DNA from: Margaritifera margaritifera
Lineage: Eukaryota > Mollusca > Bivalvia > Unionida > Margaritiferidae
Assembly: GCA_029931535.1 (NCBI GenBank)
Contig: JAQPZY010001625.1
Span: 2,357,001 to 2,421,000 of the forward strand
Direction: 5' to 3'
DNA: 64,000 nt
A program made the position numbers and the translations under genes. This document shows, in pieces, positions 1-11,906 of the stretch (position 1 is the stretch's first letter; each line of letters begins with the position of its first letter). A model generated the notes under the pieces. That model saw nothing but the letters and a program-made list of their open reading frames with translations, had not been told where the DNA came from and searched no databases.

Positions 1-139
1 ACCTACCTGCCTACCCTAATTTTAAAACCAGTGCAATAGGACAATAGGAAACACATATATTTTTTTTTTGGCCTTATCAATCACTAACTGGCAATATTCA
101 TGGACATTAGCACATTGTACCAAAGATTAATGTACACCC

Positions 140-600
140 TTTTTACTTTCCAGTAACACATCCTGCATAGCATATCACTAAAATTGACAACATCAAAGGG
201 TGAAACAATGCCATCAGGAATGAGTAGTATCGTGCAGTGTAGCAAGAGAACTGGTCCTGCATGTTGAGCACACAATTGAAAAATTGCTTTAAAACATGTG
301 ACCCTGACCTCAAGGTCAAAAGGCTGAGCATGCATATCACCAAATGAATTGCCTCAGCTTAATAATAATTCATCCCAAGCATGATCAAAATCTGTTGAGG
401 GATCTAGAAAATACAAGCAGATGAAAAATGTTAACCAGAACTGCAACTCAAATGTTCTATGACTGATCTTGACCCATAGGTCAAAAGGTGCAAGCAAGCC
501 TGTTACAGAATGAATTGTCTTAGCTTCATAGTGACTTATGTCAAGTATGATGAGAATCTAAGAGTTTATGAAATATATGCAAATTAAAAACTTTACCAAA
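140..600. repeat. Degenerate dispersed repeat, about 170-bp units
   Basis: Two diverged units share the order GACCT/CCAAGGTCAAAAGG, then a segment ending in GAATTG(C/T)CT(C/T)AGCTT (near 297-360 and 465-535). No coding content is seen in 1-1090. Confidence 0.5.
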
Positions 601-1090
601 ACATCAAAGAAGTAACTGCTATGTCTCAGTTTCCCACACATATATAGGTTAAACAAAACTGAACATTTTTCAGGAGGATAAACATGTGCAGCTTACAACG
701 GAAATTGTATTCTGTGTTGATCCAGTGTTGACATATTTAGCAATTTTGGTATTCAGAGTATGTAGTATGAGGGAAAACATACAAAATCAATCATTTCCAC
801 TTCTCTTTAAGGTTAACATTGGCATGTCTTTTAGAAACTGGCTTGAAACATAGACAAAACTAGAAATCTGAACCAAGGCGTGACATGGACAGATGTGCAT
901 ACCGATAGAAGAATGGAAGAGATAAGGGTTGGACTACATGCTCTTAGTAACTACCATTATAATGAAGTATACAAAATCTGCACGTTTTTCGTTCCTTTCT
1001 TTTTACTGCAAAGAGGTAATATTCCATTGCAATAAGCTCTAAACACAGTGTGCACATACAACTAAAATGAAATGTCATTATCTTGCATTT

Positions 1091-1287
1091 GGGGAACCAT
1101 GGTAGCTTAGTTGGTACAGTGTCAGATTCATAATCGAAGGGTCGCAGGTTTGATACCTGCCCAGGCCAGCCTGGGTTAGCTGCTTTGACGTGTCCTTGGG
1201 AAAGGCACTTACTGGTAGCTAACATTTCCTCAGCATGATATAGTGAATAATGTGTTAACAGTGCCATTACCCCCCCCCCCCCCCCAT
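1091..1287 (+). mobile_element. tRNA-derived SINE
   Basis: A tRNA-like head carries an A-box-like TAGCTTAGTTGG and a B-box-like GGTTTGATACC inside a short stem (GCAGG...CCTGC, 1145-1162). It is followed by the core TGTCCTTGGGAAAGGCACTT and a tail ending in poly-C. The body from CCAGGC(C/T)AGCC to the AATGTGTTAA tail matches the minus-strand copy at 34385-34556 closely, so this is a dispersed SINE and not a functional tRNA. The core resembles the conserved central segment of invertebrate tRNA-SINEs; I do not assign a named superfamily. Confidence 0.85.
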
Positions 1288-2886
1288 CATCAGCTTTAAC
1301 TTTTGAACTCAGTTAGCTTAAATGTGAAATGATTTGTTCAACCCAGCAGGCAATATCTCAGGTCCTGGAGTATTACACAAGAATCTCATCTATTAAAGAA
1401 CATTTTTTTTTAAGGCTATAACCTGTCATTAGACCATTTTAATCCCATATATAAATCATTTTTCTTCTACCGTACAGCTCACACCATTTTTCATTTCTCC
1501 ACACATTGTGGTGGGGCAGTTAATACCCTCCATGCTAGCTCCGAGATGACTCTCCTTGGTGGAGGTGTAAATACCTACAAATCACCACTGCAACTCTGCA
1601 GGCATGTCTTGTACAACTCCACCATGGAGGGGCTGATGGACAAAACTGACTGACATTTGAACTGCCAATGCATGAAGACCACCCATGGAATGCCTGAGAC
1701 ATAGCCTGATTTACGAACAAATACCATTTGAAGAATCAATCATCTTTATCTTGAGTATGTTTTTGGACAATAAAAAAAAAAAATCATTTCAAAAGAATCT
1801 TGTATATTCAATACATGTGTGTTTAGAAAAGGTTGATTGGCTTTTGTGCAATACTTCTATTTACAGTTATTGCCAATGTCAAAACAATGTTGCCCAAGAA
1901 TTTACATCATGATCAGTTAAAAGTATATCACTGACACTCCTAGGAATTTTACGTTTTTACTTTATTCAAAGAAATCTGAACAAACTTACAAACTAACTTG
2001 ACAAGAGGCACACCTTTGAGGCCATTTTGAACAGCATAATTTATCCTATTGTTACAAAGGAAAAATAATTCTCCAAGATATGGACAATTAAATTACAAAT
2101 AACAACTGTTGTTATTTAAAATGAAGAAACAAACAGAAAACACAGAATTTACACTGAAATGCAAACCATGTGCAGTCATGTAGTCTTTTGTCTTCAGCAA
2201 TTCTGCATACAGGTCTCTTGTGCACTCAAAGAAATCATCAGATTCAGTAAAAGTGTTTTTTCAGTCGACTTTTAGCTTATAATCAAATAGAGTTCTTGAT
2301 ATTCTATTTCCATGACATTGAGACAATATGCACCCACTCCTATAGCCCCTGACTGTAATCCTTGCATTTGCTATTTGTTCTCTCCTTCTCTCTACTATTC
2401 TTGCAGTTTAATTTAACATCTTTTCCCAATCATGGTTAATTTGAAATAATGACTGTGTTCTCCAGTACAGTTTTCAGCGCTAACTCAGAACCTTATCTCT
2501 CTCTCTCTCTCCCATATTGTGAATTGAGCCTATGGTTTATTTTTTGTAAAAAGACATCTATATATATAACTAAGACATCTTCACCAACAAATGGGACTTG
2601 AATGTTGAAACCACTGCTTCAGGCAGACATGCTTGTGAAGAGAATGTTTTACCAAATAGATCAGGATTTTTTTTTAATAGCAGCTACATATGAAAGTTCC
2701 TTATCCAATATACAGTATTGTTTACATAGAGTGGTGAAAAAAATGCATGTATCATGACAATACGAGTACAGATTTACATGTCTTCAGCAGTTATGAACAC
2801 ATCGCCTCTCTCTTTGTTGCATAAGAATTTGATGATTTGATACATTGTATTTTCATGTTACATTTAGTTGATAATGACATTGCTAT
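1288..2886. other. No gene seen; AT-rich intergenic or intronic DNA
   Basis: Only short AT-rich runs and a small TC tract (about 2495-2511) are visible. No ORF here has recognisable protein character. Confidence 0.5.
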
Positions 2887-3145
2887 TAGGGGTGAAACGA
2901 TACACCTGTGCCGCGTATAGATACGATTCACGATTGTATAGCCTACGATACGATACATTATCAATTCTCATTTTAAAGAATAAGAAGGCAAACTACTAAT
3001 AATTATTCATGACCGCTGAAGATTAAACTAACCTATATAGGGTAGATATCGTTTTGTATCAATTCTTCACCTCTTGTATCGATACGTTTATCGATATGGC
3101 AAAAGTATCGATGCATCGATATATCGATGAATCGTTTCACCCCTA
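2887..3145. mobile_element. hAT-type MITE, copy 1
   Basis: This 259-bp non-autonomous element has terminal inverted repeats TAGGGGTGAAACGAT and is flanked by a perfect 8-bp duplication, ATTGCTAT (2879-2886 and 3146-3153). TIRs of TAGGGGTG type with 8-bp duplications are hallmarks of the hAT superfamily. The interior is packed with ATCGAT, TATCGATA and CGTATCG motifs. It is in the opposite orientation to copies 2 (7036-7285) and 3 (47877-48115). Confidence 0.95.
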
Positions 3146-3389
3146 ATTGCTATTTCATGATATTCCATTTTTTTTTTAACGTTGAGACAGCATGGATATA
3201 CTCATTTAACAGTAGATCTTTACTACTTTTAATCAGTTTTCAGCAACCACTCGCAAACCTACATCTTTTCCCCCCATCTCTCTCTCTCAATGAAACTCTT
3301 TAGCACATTTTCTGGGCTCATTAACAGTCAATCGTGCACATTATCGAATTCACATCCTCTCCACAGTGATTGTTGGATGCAACTCCATA

Positions 3390-3545
3390 AAAATGTGGTG
3401 TACAGAGCTATTCTCTGCGAGAGGCCACAGCAATTCTGCCAAGACATGTGGGATGGTGGAGGATTTTTTTTCTCAATCCTCTCCATGCTCTCTCCACCCC
3501 CATTGGGATGCATGAAGAATAAAAATCATGTAAGCTGTACTGAGT
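3390..3545 (+). repeat. Inverted dispersed repeat, copy A
   Basis: The segment from ACAGAGCTATTCTCTGCGAGA through GGTGGAGGATTTTTTTTCTC and CTCTCTCCACCCCC to AAAAATCATG recurs as a diverged reverse complement at about 5620-5775. Both copies keep an open frame with a GDGGFFFS / WDGGGFFFS stretch, so it may be a fragment of an unidentified element. The two copies bracket the minus-strand exon at 3703-4077. Confidence 0.75.
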
Positions 3546-3754
3546 AATGAGAAGTGAAGTGTCCAAGAAATTTAACTTACCCAGGAAAACAGTGTTCAAA
3601 AGGAACTGTTGCACAATTATTTAGAGGCACATTGAAGAATAAAAATCATGTAAGCTGTACTGAGTAACGAGAAGTGAAGAGTGTCCAAGAAATTTAACTT
3701 ACCCAGGAACACAATGTTCAAAAGGAACTGTTGCAAAATTATTTAGAGGCACAT
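3514..3754. repeat. 120-bp tandem duplication covering a splice donor
   Basis: Copy 1 (3514-3633) and copy 2 (3634-about 3754) both start GAAGAATAAAAATCATG and end TTTAGAGGCACAT, with few differences. On the minus strand each copy contains the 3' end of the exon at 3703-4077 and a donor of TGG|GTAAGTT type: the original at 3701-3702 and the duplicate at 3579-3580. Confidence 0.9.
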
Positions 3755-4077
3755 TCTGCAAATCCTGACTGATGATATTGATCCCAAGCTCCGATATCTT
3801 ACGTATGCCAGTTCTTAAATCTATATTAAAATATCCTTTGGCCAATTCCCCTGAGAAGATCGGACTTTCTAGGTCTTTGCCAACTGAGGAACCCTTCAGC
3901 TGAGCTGTATCCTGGACATCTGGCTCTTCTGAACATTTTGATGACTGCCAACATTCATCATCACCGTAGACCTTTTGGGGTTTGGAAGCACTTTGGCCAT
4001 GATGAGATTTCTGACGTTCATGTAAACAAGTAAATTCCGTTCCAACTTCTAAGTGAGTCATATTTTGATGGAAAATC
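3703..4077 (-). CDS. Probable internal exon of an unidentified minus-strand gene
   Basis: Read on the minus strand, a 375-bp segment is bounded by an acceptor (TATAATTTCAG|GATTTTCC) and a consensus donor (TTCCTGG|GTAAGTT). It is open in one frame with mixed, non-repetitive composition. It begins FHQNMTHLEVGTEF, has a hydrophilic middle, and ends ELGINIISQDLQNVPLNN... up to FEHCVPG. The frame closes at a TAA immediately past the donor, as expected for an exon. It enters and leaves in the same phase. No domain is recognised and I found no partner exon in the window. The downstream tandem duplication makes a second donor copy. It could be a chance ORF, but two good splice sites at its edges favour an exon. 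Confidence 0.55.
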
Positions 4078-4439
4078 CTGAAATTATACATAAGTTCAAG
4101 GATCACTTGCTATTGATCGTTATGATTACAAAGGCCTCAGCTAAACCTTATGGAAGCTGAATGGGAATTGACATAGTAATTACAACTTTTTAATTTTTAT
4201 TTTGAACAGAGAACAATGCTGGTTAAAAAGAGTGAAAAAAAATATGGAAGAACACCCTTGTATATCCCTGATAATTTTCTTTCGATATTGTGACTGTGTC
4301 AGGTATTGTCTGGTTATGATTAAATGACTTCTGCAGTAAGGTACATGTACCAAAGATTTAACTTCACATGCCCATTATTTTTGCGTAGGGAAGCTGACCC
4401 TTGGAAAGGAGCAACAGAGCATTAGAACATGAAGCGTGG

Positions 4440-5590
4440 GTATATAGCATCTGTCTGCCCAGCCATTGGTCCATCACTTAATCTCGAGACTGCAACTAGT
4501 CTCGTAGTTCTTAATGATTTCAATCAAATTTCATAGATATCATGGTCATCATCTCATGATGTACAGTACTACATATTCTTCTAATTCTCTCATCATTTTC
4601 CTACAATTTTTGTAGTTTTTGTCCTTTAAAGATTTAAAGCTGGATGCAATTTATGACACAATCTTATGACTGCAACTACTCTTGCTGTTTTTAATGGATG
4701 ACAATGAAACTTGTTACATATACTATGATCATCATCTGAAGATGCACATATTATTAAATCACTGTGTTCCTACAAGTATTTTTTCAAGTTTATGACCTTT
4801 GGACTTACAACGATGGCCAATATGTTAACCAAAATTTGTAAACATGTACACAATAATGAAAATGATGCCGTTGAATCAAAATGATCAGAAACTCAATCAT
4901 TCCCCCAATATGCACATTAGGCTTACAGCTGATGGCTATTTATATCTAAATCATGTGCATGCCATACCTCATTCAATTTACGATTGTTTCATTTACTGTA
5001 CGTCATTTACTTCTTATTATGACAGGATTAAGTTTTTAAGACATGTCTTTGTTTAATATATCTAACATATAAACATCGCTAGAATCATCTGTGGCCGATG
5101 ATAAAAATGGATAATGCAACTAGACATAATGACTTTAAGAAACTGCAATCTTATAAGGTTGTAACGATGTTGTTGTTTTTTTAATTTATTGTTTTTATTT
5201 ATTTAAAAATAAAATGTTATTCATAAAAGGTGCTGTTAACAAATATGTTTTTTCACACTTTAAGAAAAGATTTAACAGAAAAATCTTACTAAACAGTCAT
5301 CTTAAGCAGAGATGTGGAAATATATTGTTTAATTAGCACAGGTAGTTCCTGCGTTACTGACTGCCAAACATCTTTGATTACATGGTTACTTATTCTGTAC
5401 ACCTTTACAGGCAATAAACTAAACCAAGCCATTTACACATGTAAACACTGCAGCCTTACTTATGGCTGGATTCAACATGACACAATCTTTTGATTGTAAC
5501 TTTCAAGACTCCCAGTTTTGATGGATTGCTATGAAGTTTGGTACATATCATGGTTATCTTCACTGTATTCCCACAATTTATGTCACTGCC
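4440..5590. repeat. Degenerate repeat units of about 185 bp
   Basis: Units near 4480-4640, 4665-4810 and 5470-5600 share a pattern of GACTGCAACT followed by TTAATG(A/G)AT and a TCATAGATATCATGGTCATC-like segment. They are strongly diverged. The DNA between 4815 and 5460 shows nothing recognisable. Confidence 0.5.
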
Positions 5591-5619
5591 CTTTTCAACA
5601 CACAGATTGATTCATTATA

Positions 5620-5775
5620 TGACATACAGTAAAGTTCACGTGATTTTTTCTGAACCCTACACAATGTGGTGGGGGTGGAGAGAGTGGAGAGGATGAAGAA
5701 AAAAAAAATCCACCATCTCCCTGTGTGTCCTGAGTAGCCACAGCTTCTCGCAGAGAATAGCTCTGCACACAATGC
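5620..5775 (-). repeat. Inverted dispersed repeat, copy B
   Basis: Reverse-complement partner of 3390-3545, matching through the CTCTGCGAGA, GATGGTGGATTTTTTTTTTC and CTCTCTCCACCCCC segments. Its minus-strand frame is open across the match. Confidence 0.75.
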
Positions 5776-6983
5776 TTTCTCACAGACTCATATCCAATGA
5801 CCACTAGAGAGTGGACATGGTCTCAATAATATGGGCGTGGTTTGCTATTTATGACCCCTGCAAGCATGCTCTAAAAAGGTTCAGAGAAAGAGAAGCACCG
5901 ATTTATCTACATTGTTATCTCTTTTGGGAGCAATTGGCTTACATTTTTATAGTGAAAAAAACATTATCATTCAGTTAAATATAAACATTTCCTAGTTTTA
6001 ACAAAGAAAATGTAAGATACATAATGCCAAGTCAAATTTTGGATAATATTAACATAATGACAATGTGTCACAAACTGTATTAATACTACATTTTGCGCAA
6101 TGAATCCAATTATTTTTTTTCAATATTACTTTTTTGGAATCTACAGTGCATTAATGTCCTTATTTCTGTTGCAGTTTATGCAATATACTTTTTTAATGAT
6201 CATGTTAAGTCAGTGATATTGTACTCCCTGCAGTGAAAAGAACGATAAACATCGGACAAATTAATAACAAAATCGCATTCATACCTGAATGAAGTGAAAT
6301 AAAATTGCACAAGTTCTGATGGTTACCCCATGTCCAAGTTCTCATTAACAAAATGTATGATTTCTTCTGACATTAAATCACAGCATTATAGAGGGGCAAT
6401 TGAAACCTGAATAAGCATAGTTCTGGCGGTTGCTGTATGAACATGCAAAAGCAAAAAATGTTGCTAAAAAAGCATTATTATAATTAAGATTTTGTATCTT
6501 TATTTTAATTTAAACTGTGTAGTAAGTACCCAGGCGAGTATCTTTTTTCTTTTGATACAGTGCGTATAACCAGCAAATATAGATGCTATCATTAAAACAG
6601 TCTTTATGTGCAGAATCTCTTATAAAAAACTGTATTCACTTTTGAAATCAAATGACTCGTCAGTCCTCAACCTGTGTTATATGCAATATTACCGCTAGCA
6701 TATATTCCATGGACTAGAATACGAAATGAACATGATTTTAAACGTTCACACGTTACGTATGTTCTGATACTGTTAAAATTTATTAAAGAACTTTAAACTA
6801 TTTCATAATTTGAAATTTAATAGAATTAATATAGACTACAGTTTCATGTGGAAAAACTAGTGTGAATAAAACAAATGAATTTTTTTGGAGGCAATAGATC
6901 CAACTAGATTAGACTCTACATGTAGATCTAATTATTTTCCTTTATAAATATATATATGTTTTTTTTTTCCTTATAGTTTAACA
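5776..6983. other. No gene seen; AT-rich DNA
   Basis: AT-rich sequence with many stops in all frames and no clear repeat or protein signature. Confidence 0.5.
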
Positions 6984-9106
6984 CCAAATGGCTGAGCCTC
7001 ATGCAAACAAGCATAATCTTGAAGACAGAGATTGGTAGGGGTGAAACGATTCATCGATATATCGATACTTTTGCCATATCGATACACGTATCGATACAAG
7101 AGGTGAAGAATTAATACAAAACGATACTTACCCTATATAAGTTACTTTAATCTTCAGCAGTCATGAATAATTATTAGTCGTTTGCCTTTATATTCTTTAA
7201 ACTGAGAATCGATAATGTATCGTATCGTAAGCGGTGTATCATGAATCGTATCGATATGCGGCACAGGTATATCGTTTCATACCTAGAGATTGGGGTCATG
7301 GAAAGTTCAGACGGAATGGATTAAGGCCTTCCATGGCGTTGTATATGTGTCCAAGCTAGGAACTTCCCTTGCTTTTTGCAAGGTATGCAACAAAGATATT
7401 AAAGAGGTGGCTTCAGGTTTATATGACCTTAGAGAACATTTTAAAACAAAATCTCATGAAAGAAACTTTGATATGAAGAAGGGAGGGTAGATCAAGACCT
7501 TTTTTGCTCAGTCACAGCAGGAAGGCGAAAGTGTTGTATGTGCTGAGGTTTAATTTGTAAATGATGTTGCTCAGCATAACTTACCTTCATCTGTAGCTGA
7601 CCACTTCACAGATATAGCCACAGAAATGTTCCCTGACAGTGACATTGCAAAGAAGTTTCAGTCAAAGCAAACCAAGACAACAATCGTCATTAAGAACTGC
7701 CTGGCCCTAGCTGCAACAGAACCAGTCAGCAAGCTGTGCAGAGAGACGGCATTCACACTGATGGTTGACGAATCCAACAAGAAAACAGACAAGCAGTTAG
7801 CCATTATGATGAGAGTCTTTGAGGATGGTGTTGGGCCAAAAACAAGATTGCCTGACATGCCAATGTCCAGTGGAGGAAACAGTGAGGCTACTGTTTTGAG
7901 CAATCTAAACATCCCTTGGAGCAACTGCATTAGCTTTGCTAGTGACAACTGTACTGTCATGGTGGGGAAGACAAACTCTGTGCTCACAAGGGTGAAACAG
8001 AAGAATCCTGATGTCTTCTGTATCAGATGCATTTGTCACCTAGCAAATCTGGGTGCACAAGATGGCATCAAACAAACGACTGTGCCACCTAAATTACCTT
8101 TTGGTGGACATCTACTACCATTATAAGCATAGCTCCAAGCATCGCAAGACGTATAGAGTTTCAGCTCTTCACCAAGGTGGATGACTTGGACATCCTGAAA
8201 CGCTGCCAGACCTGCTGGTTATCATTTTAAAAGGTAGTGGACAGGATTTGAAACCAATATCCAGCTATTGTTTCCTACTTTGAAAGCCATGAAGATGTTG
8301 AAAGACCAGGAAGGATAAAAAACATTCACAAGCAATTGAGTTCACCTGCGACCATGATGACCCTGCATTTCCTTCTGTCCATACATCCTCTGTTAAACGA
8401 GTTTAACAAGCTGTTTCAGACTGACGAATCACAGATTGGTGGTATGATGGAAGAGATGGACAGACTTCTCAGAAAGTTCCATGTTAAGTTTGTGGACATG
8501 AGACATATCAAACAAGTGGCCAACCTTAAGCTAGTCAAGTATGATGACCATGAGTTCCATGAGATGTGAGGAAGTTCTATGTGTCGCAGTTGTAAAAAAA
8601 ATTATGGACAAATTCCCATTCGACAATGAAGTGCTGAAAGATCTTAAGGTGCTGGATCCATCCCCAAAAGACACCCTTAAATATACACATATATGCAGAT
8701 TGGCCAACACTTTTGCTCCAAACCTGGACCAGGAAGGCCTGACGGATGAGTTTGATGATTATTGCATCCTAAGCGACGAGTGTGCCTGCAAAAACTGAAA
8801 AGGAGCTGTTGCAGCTCTTGATTAGAGGTCATTAGGCAGAGAACAAGCACTGGCAGCATCAGATTTCCTTGTCTAATGGAAATTGTGCAGGGAATGCTCA
8901 CTTTGCAACATAGCAAAGCTGATTGTGATAGGTCCTTATTGATGATGAAAAAGATTCACACTGACTGTAGGAAATCCCTGAATGCAGATATACTCACTGC
9001 ATTTTTGCAATACAAAATAAACACCGATTCATGTTGCATGTATTTTAAAACACCAAATTCACTACTGCAAATGGCAAAAGGTATAAGTGTAGCGTACAAT
9101 ATTTAG
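6984..9106 (+). pseudogene. Decayed hAT-superfamily transposase
   Basis: Several plus-strand frames together spell a hAT transposase. A BED-like zinc finger lies at 7293-7490 (CKVCNKDI...HFKTKSHERN: C-x2-C then H-x5-H). The catalytic core at 7565-8070 includes LMVDESNKKTDKQLAI (first catalytic Asp) and FASDNCTVMVGKTNSVL (second Asp). A middle helical part (LLNEFNKLFQTDE...) is at 8336-8570. The C-terminal dimerisation region is at 8876-9080 (SKADCDRSLLMMKKIHTD). Stops at 7488 and 7551 and several frame changes make it non-functional. It is interrupted near its 5' end by MITE copy 2. An ATG at 6988 opens a short leader that falls out of frame with the zinc finger across the insertion site. The element's own termini were not identified. 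Confidence 0.9.
7036..7285. mobile_element. hAT-type MITE, copy 2, inside the hAT transposase
   Basis: 250-bp element starting TAGGGGTGAAACGAT and ending ATCGTTTCATACCTA, with a perfect 8-bp duplication GAGATTGG (7028-7035 and 7286-7293). It sits just upstream of the zinc-finger codons of the decayed transposase, so it inserted after that gene was in place. Confidence 0.95.
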
Positions 9107-9474
9107 CACACTCCAGTTTAGAGAAAAAGTGACCGAGATGTAAAAAGTTATGTAAATATGAGAATGATGTGTAGTCAAGTGTAAATAGTTGTTTATATGT
9201 GATCTAGTAAAACACATAAAGTTTTCAATCTCCCCCCTCCATCGGATGTTAGTCTCAGATTTGTGTTAATTGGGTATATTCCAATACTTGCGTACATTGT
9301 AAACTTCGCGAAAATAGGGAGCTATCACAACAGAGCTTGCCGTACAACGTTAAAATTAAAATCCTGGGCCACATTGACCGCCACATTTTTCCCCCAAAAC
9401 TGACAGTCCAATGGGTTTATATCCAGAAAAGTTGTAATCAAAATTTAGTCCTGAAAAGAGGTGATAAGTATACT
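9107..9474. other. No gene seen
   Basis: Probable 3' flank of the hAT remnant. No terminal inverted repeat matching an upstream sequence was found. Confidence 0.4.
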
Positions 9475-9935
9475 AGCAATAGAGAGCCCTGGAAGACACC
9501 CGTAAATGCATTAGCAGATACCGTACAATAGACTTCATTTGTAACTATCGGATTTAATACATATACACACCAGTTTAAATTATTCCAGTAAACTATAAAA
9601 TTATACGTCAGCTTACTATATTTCACACTTCTGCTCTGTAAGCTGAGGTACTCACTATCATTTACCCGATATTTGTATGTGTCTAGAGTCGTTGTCAAAA
9701 TGGCGGATGTATAACTTTCGTGGTCTAGTTGGGATTTTCCACTGAGATTACGTCATACTAAATGATCACCCGAGCAATGACGCCACAAACTTTTCAACAT
9801 GGCATAACATTGGCAGGCAACGCGATTTACCACAATCTACCATGAAAATACCACATTCTACCACAATCTTCTACAATCAAGCGTAAAAAATTCTGCCAAT
9901 GCATTTACTGATGTCTTCCAAAGCTCTCTATTGCT
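9475..9935. mobile_element. MITE with about 44-bp imperfect terminal inverted repeats
   Basis: The left end AGCAATAGAGAGC..TGGAAGACA..CGTAAATGCATT.GCAGA is mirrored at 9892-9935 with a few mismatches. The element is 461 bp and non-coding. No target duplication was recognised, so the superfamily is unassigned. Confidence 0.8.
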
Positions 9936-9959
9936 TTTTAAACTTGGATAAATAGCTTT

Positions 9960-10240
9960 ATTCACGAGTACAGTATACATGATGTAAACGAATTTATAAG
10001 CTTTATAAACTGTAAGGAATATAATTACCTATGGCCATTCTGGTAAATGGCCAATTTGACAGTCACATGGGTATTATAACATAATGATACTATATTAGAA
10101 CTGACCTTTTTACACCATAACCCATGAAACTTTTATTATTATTTTTAAGTACAGTAGACATGATGCAAACGAGTGTATAAGCTTTATAAACTGTAAGGAA
10201 TATAAATACCTATTGCCATTCTGGTAAATGGCCGATTACC
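9960..10240. repeat. Direct duplication of about 86 bp
   Basis: The segment GTACAGTA(T/G)ACATGATG(T/C)AAACGA through AAGCTTTATAAACTGTAAGG and CCATTCTGGTAAATGGCC occurs near 9968-10055 and again near 10150-10236, about 181 bp apart. Confidence 0.8.
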
Positions 10241-10710
10241 TATACCCATGGGTCCGTTTTGCTCCCGACGGCGCTACCCCCTCCCCCCCCCACACACACA
10301 CAGACCAGCAAATAAACGACATTAAACGTTTTTGCTTCAGAGATGATTTTAAGTATTGATAAGACATTCAACCTCGGAGATTTTCACGTAAAACCTACCA
10401 TTTACAAAGACTTATCAGTCATACAAAGGTCATCTTTAGACCATCCCATATGTTTCGTCTTTATACTTGCCTATTACCTTTTTATTATCATTACATTTAA
10501 GTCCATAATTGTCAGGATAATCACTTAAGTCAAATAGCTCACGATCTTTATACAAATCTTGGTAAATATCTTGTTTTAATCTCATAAAACTTTTTGATTT
10601 TATTCATTTTTTCAATATAAAAATTAAGGCGTTGAGGGACAGATATATTTTTATATTAAAAAAATGAATTTTTTTTTTTTAAAAAGTGCAAAAATCTGTA
10701 TATATACCAT
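10241..10710. other. No gene seen; AT-rich with a C/CA tract
   Basis: A poly-C and CA tract lies at about 10280-10300, followed by AT-rich DNA. Confidence 0.4.
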
Positions 10711-11250
10711 TACTGGGTCCATTTCGCGAAAAGGACCAATTTTCACACTTTATAGTAAAAAGATAAATTTAATACTATGTAAAATCAGTTAATGCACAAA
10801 TTATTTAATTCGTCAAATAGAAATATTGATTGAAGCTGTTAGCAAAAAAATACTGGGTCCTTTTTGCAGACAGTAAGTTCTTTTCGCGAAAAGGACCCAT
10901 TGTTAACACTTTATATTAAAAAGAAATATTTAATGCTATGTAAATTGAGTTAATACACAACTAAAATTCATTTGTGAAATAGAAATATTGATTGATACTG
11001 TTTGTAAAAACGTACTGGGTCCTTTTCGCGAAAAGGACCCATTCTTAGCACTTTATAGTAAAAATATATATTAAATGCTATGTAAAATGAGTTACTAAGC
11101 AAAATAATTTTATTTGGGAAATAGAAATATTGATTGAAACTGTTAGTAAAAAAACATCATCAGTCCTTTTCGTAGACGGTAAGTCGTTTTCGAGAAAAGA
11201 ACCGGTCCTTTTCGCGAAAAGGAGTCTTTTTCGCACTTTATACCCACCGA
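10711..11250. repeat. Tandem array of 140-162-bp units around a palindrome
   Basis: Units begin at 10711, 10851, 11013 and about 11154 (partial). Each has TACTGGGTCC, a palindromic core of TCCTTTTCGCGAAAAGGA type, an ACTTTATA-TAAAAA segment and GAAATAGAAATATTGATTG. The core is a perfect 24-bp palindrome at 11017-11040 and a perfect 18-bp one at 11206-11223, and is degenerate in units 1 and 2. Unit 2 is longer because of an insertion just before the core. Confidence 0.9.
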
Positions 11251-11906
11251 CCTTACTGTATATTCAAGTTGGAGTTCCATTACTTTACACCAGCGCCATC
11301 ATTTTTCATATTAATGATAACAATAACAACAGCAACAACAACAACAAACTGTACCAAAGAATTTATTTTATTTTTTTTATTTGCTCCACTTTACTTTCTT
11401 TTACATTACTGTATTTACAGCTCCATTACTGTACATTACTGTGTTTAGGGAGACCGATTCGGACTAAGTCGGATCTTTCCACAATGTTCCGATTGGTGTT
11501 TCGTTTTCATCAAGGTCGAACATGTTAAAAACACTAGGTGTTAAAATTTCAAATTGTTTGATTGCAAAGTTGTATTTGTAGATTTACAGGTATTTCTCTT
11601 ATCCTTATGGACATTTATGAGATGCCATTGGCCTGTGCTTTGATGAGTAACAATGTCATGGGTTGCCCGGGCCGATATAATGTCGGTCATGTCTCTTTTT
11701 GAGTTTCAGATGTAGGTGTAGAGTGCGTCATAAGACGTTGTCACTAACGCATTGACATAAGAAAGTAACCTTGGTAGTTAAAATAGTATTACACCAGGGA
11801 TTGAGTGTGTTTTTATTGGGCTAAAGTATTTTTAACAGCTATGGAAAGGCCGCGGCGATTCACGCAAATCACGCGACCAACAAGTTTTGTATAGTAGAAG
11901 TCTATT
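11251..11906. other. No gene seen
   Basis: Short ACA-rich run near 11320-11345; otherwise unremarkable. Confidence 0.4.

Noticed and set aside
1095..1170. Functional tRNA gene
   Set aside because: The A- and B-box region is followed by a conserved SINE core and tail, and the same body recurs at 34385-34556; the cloverleaf is degenerate.
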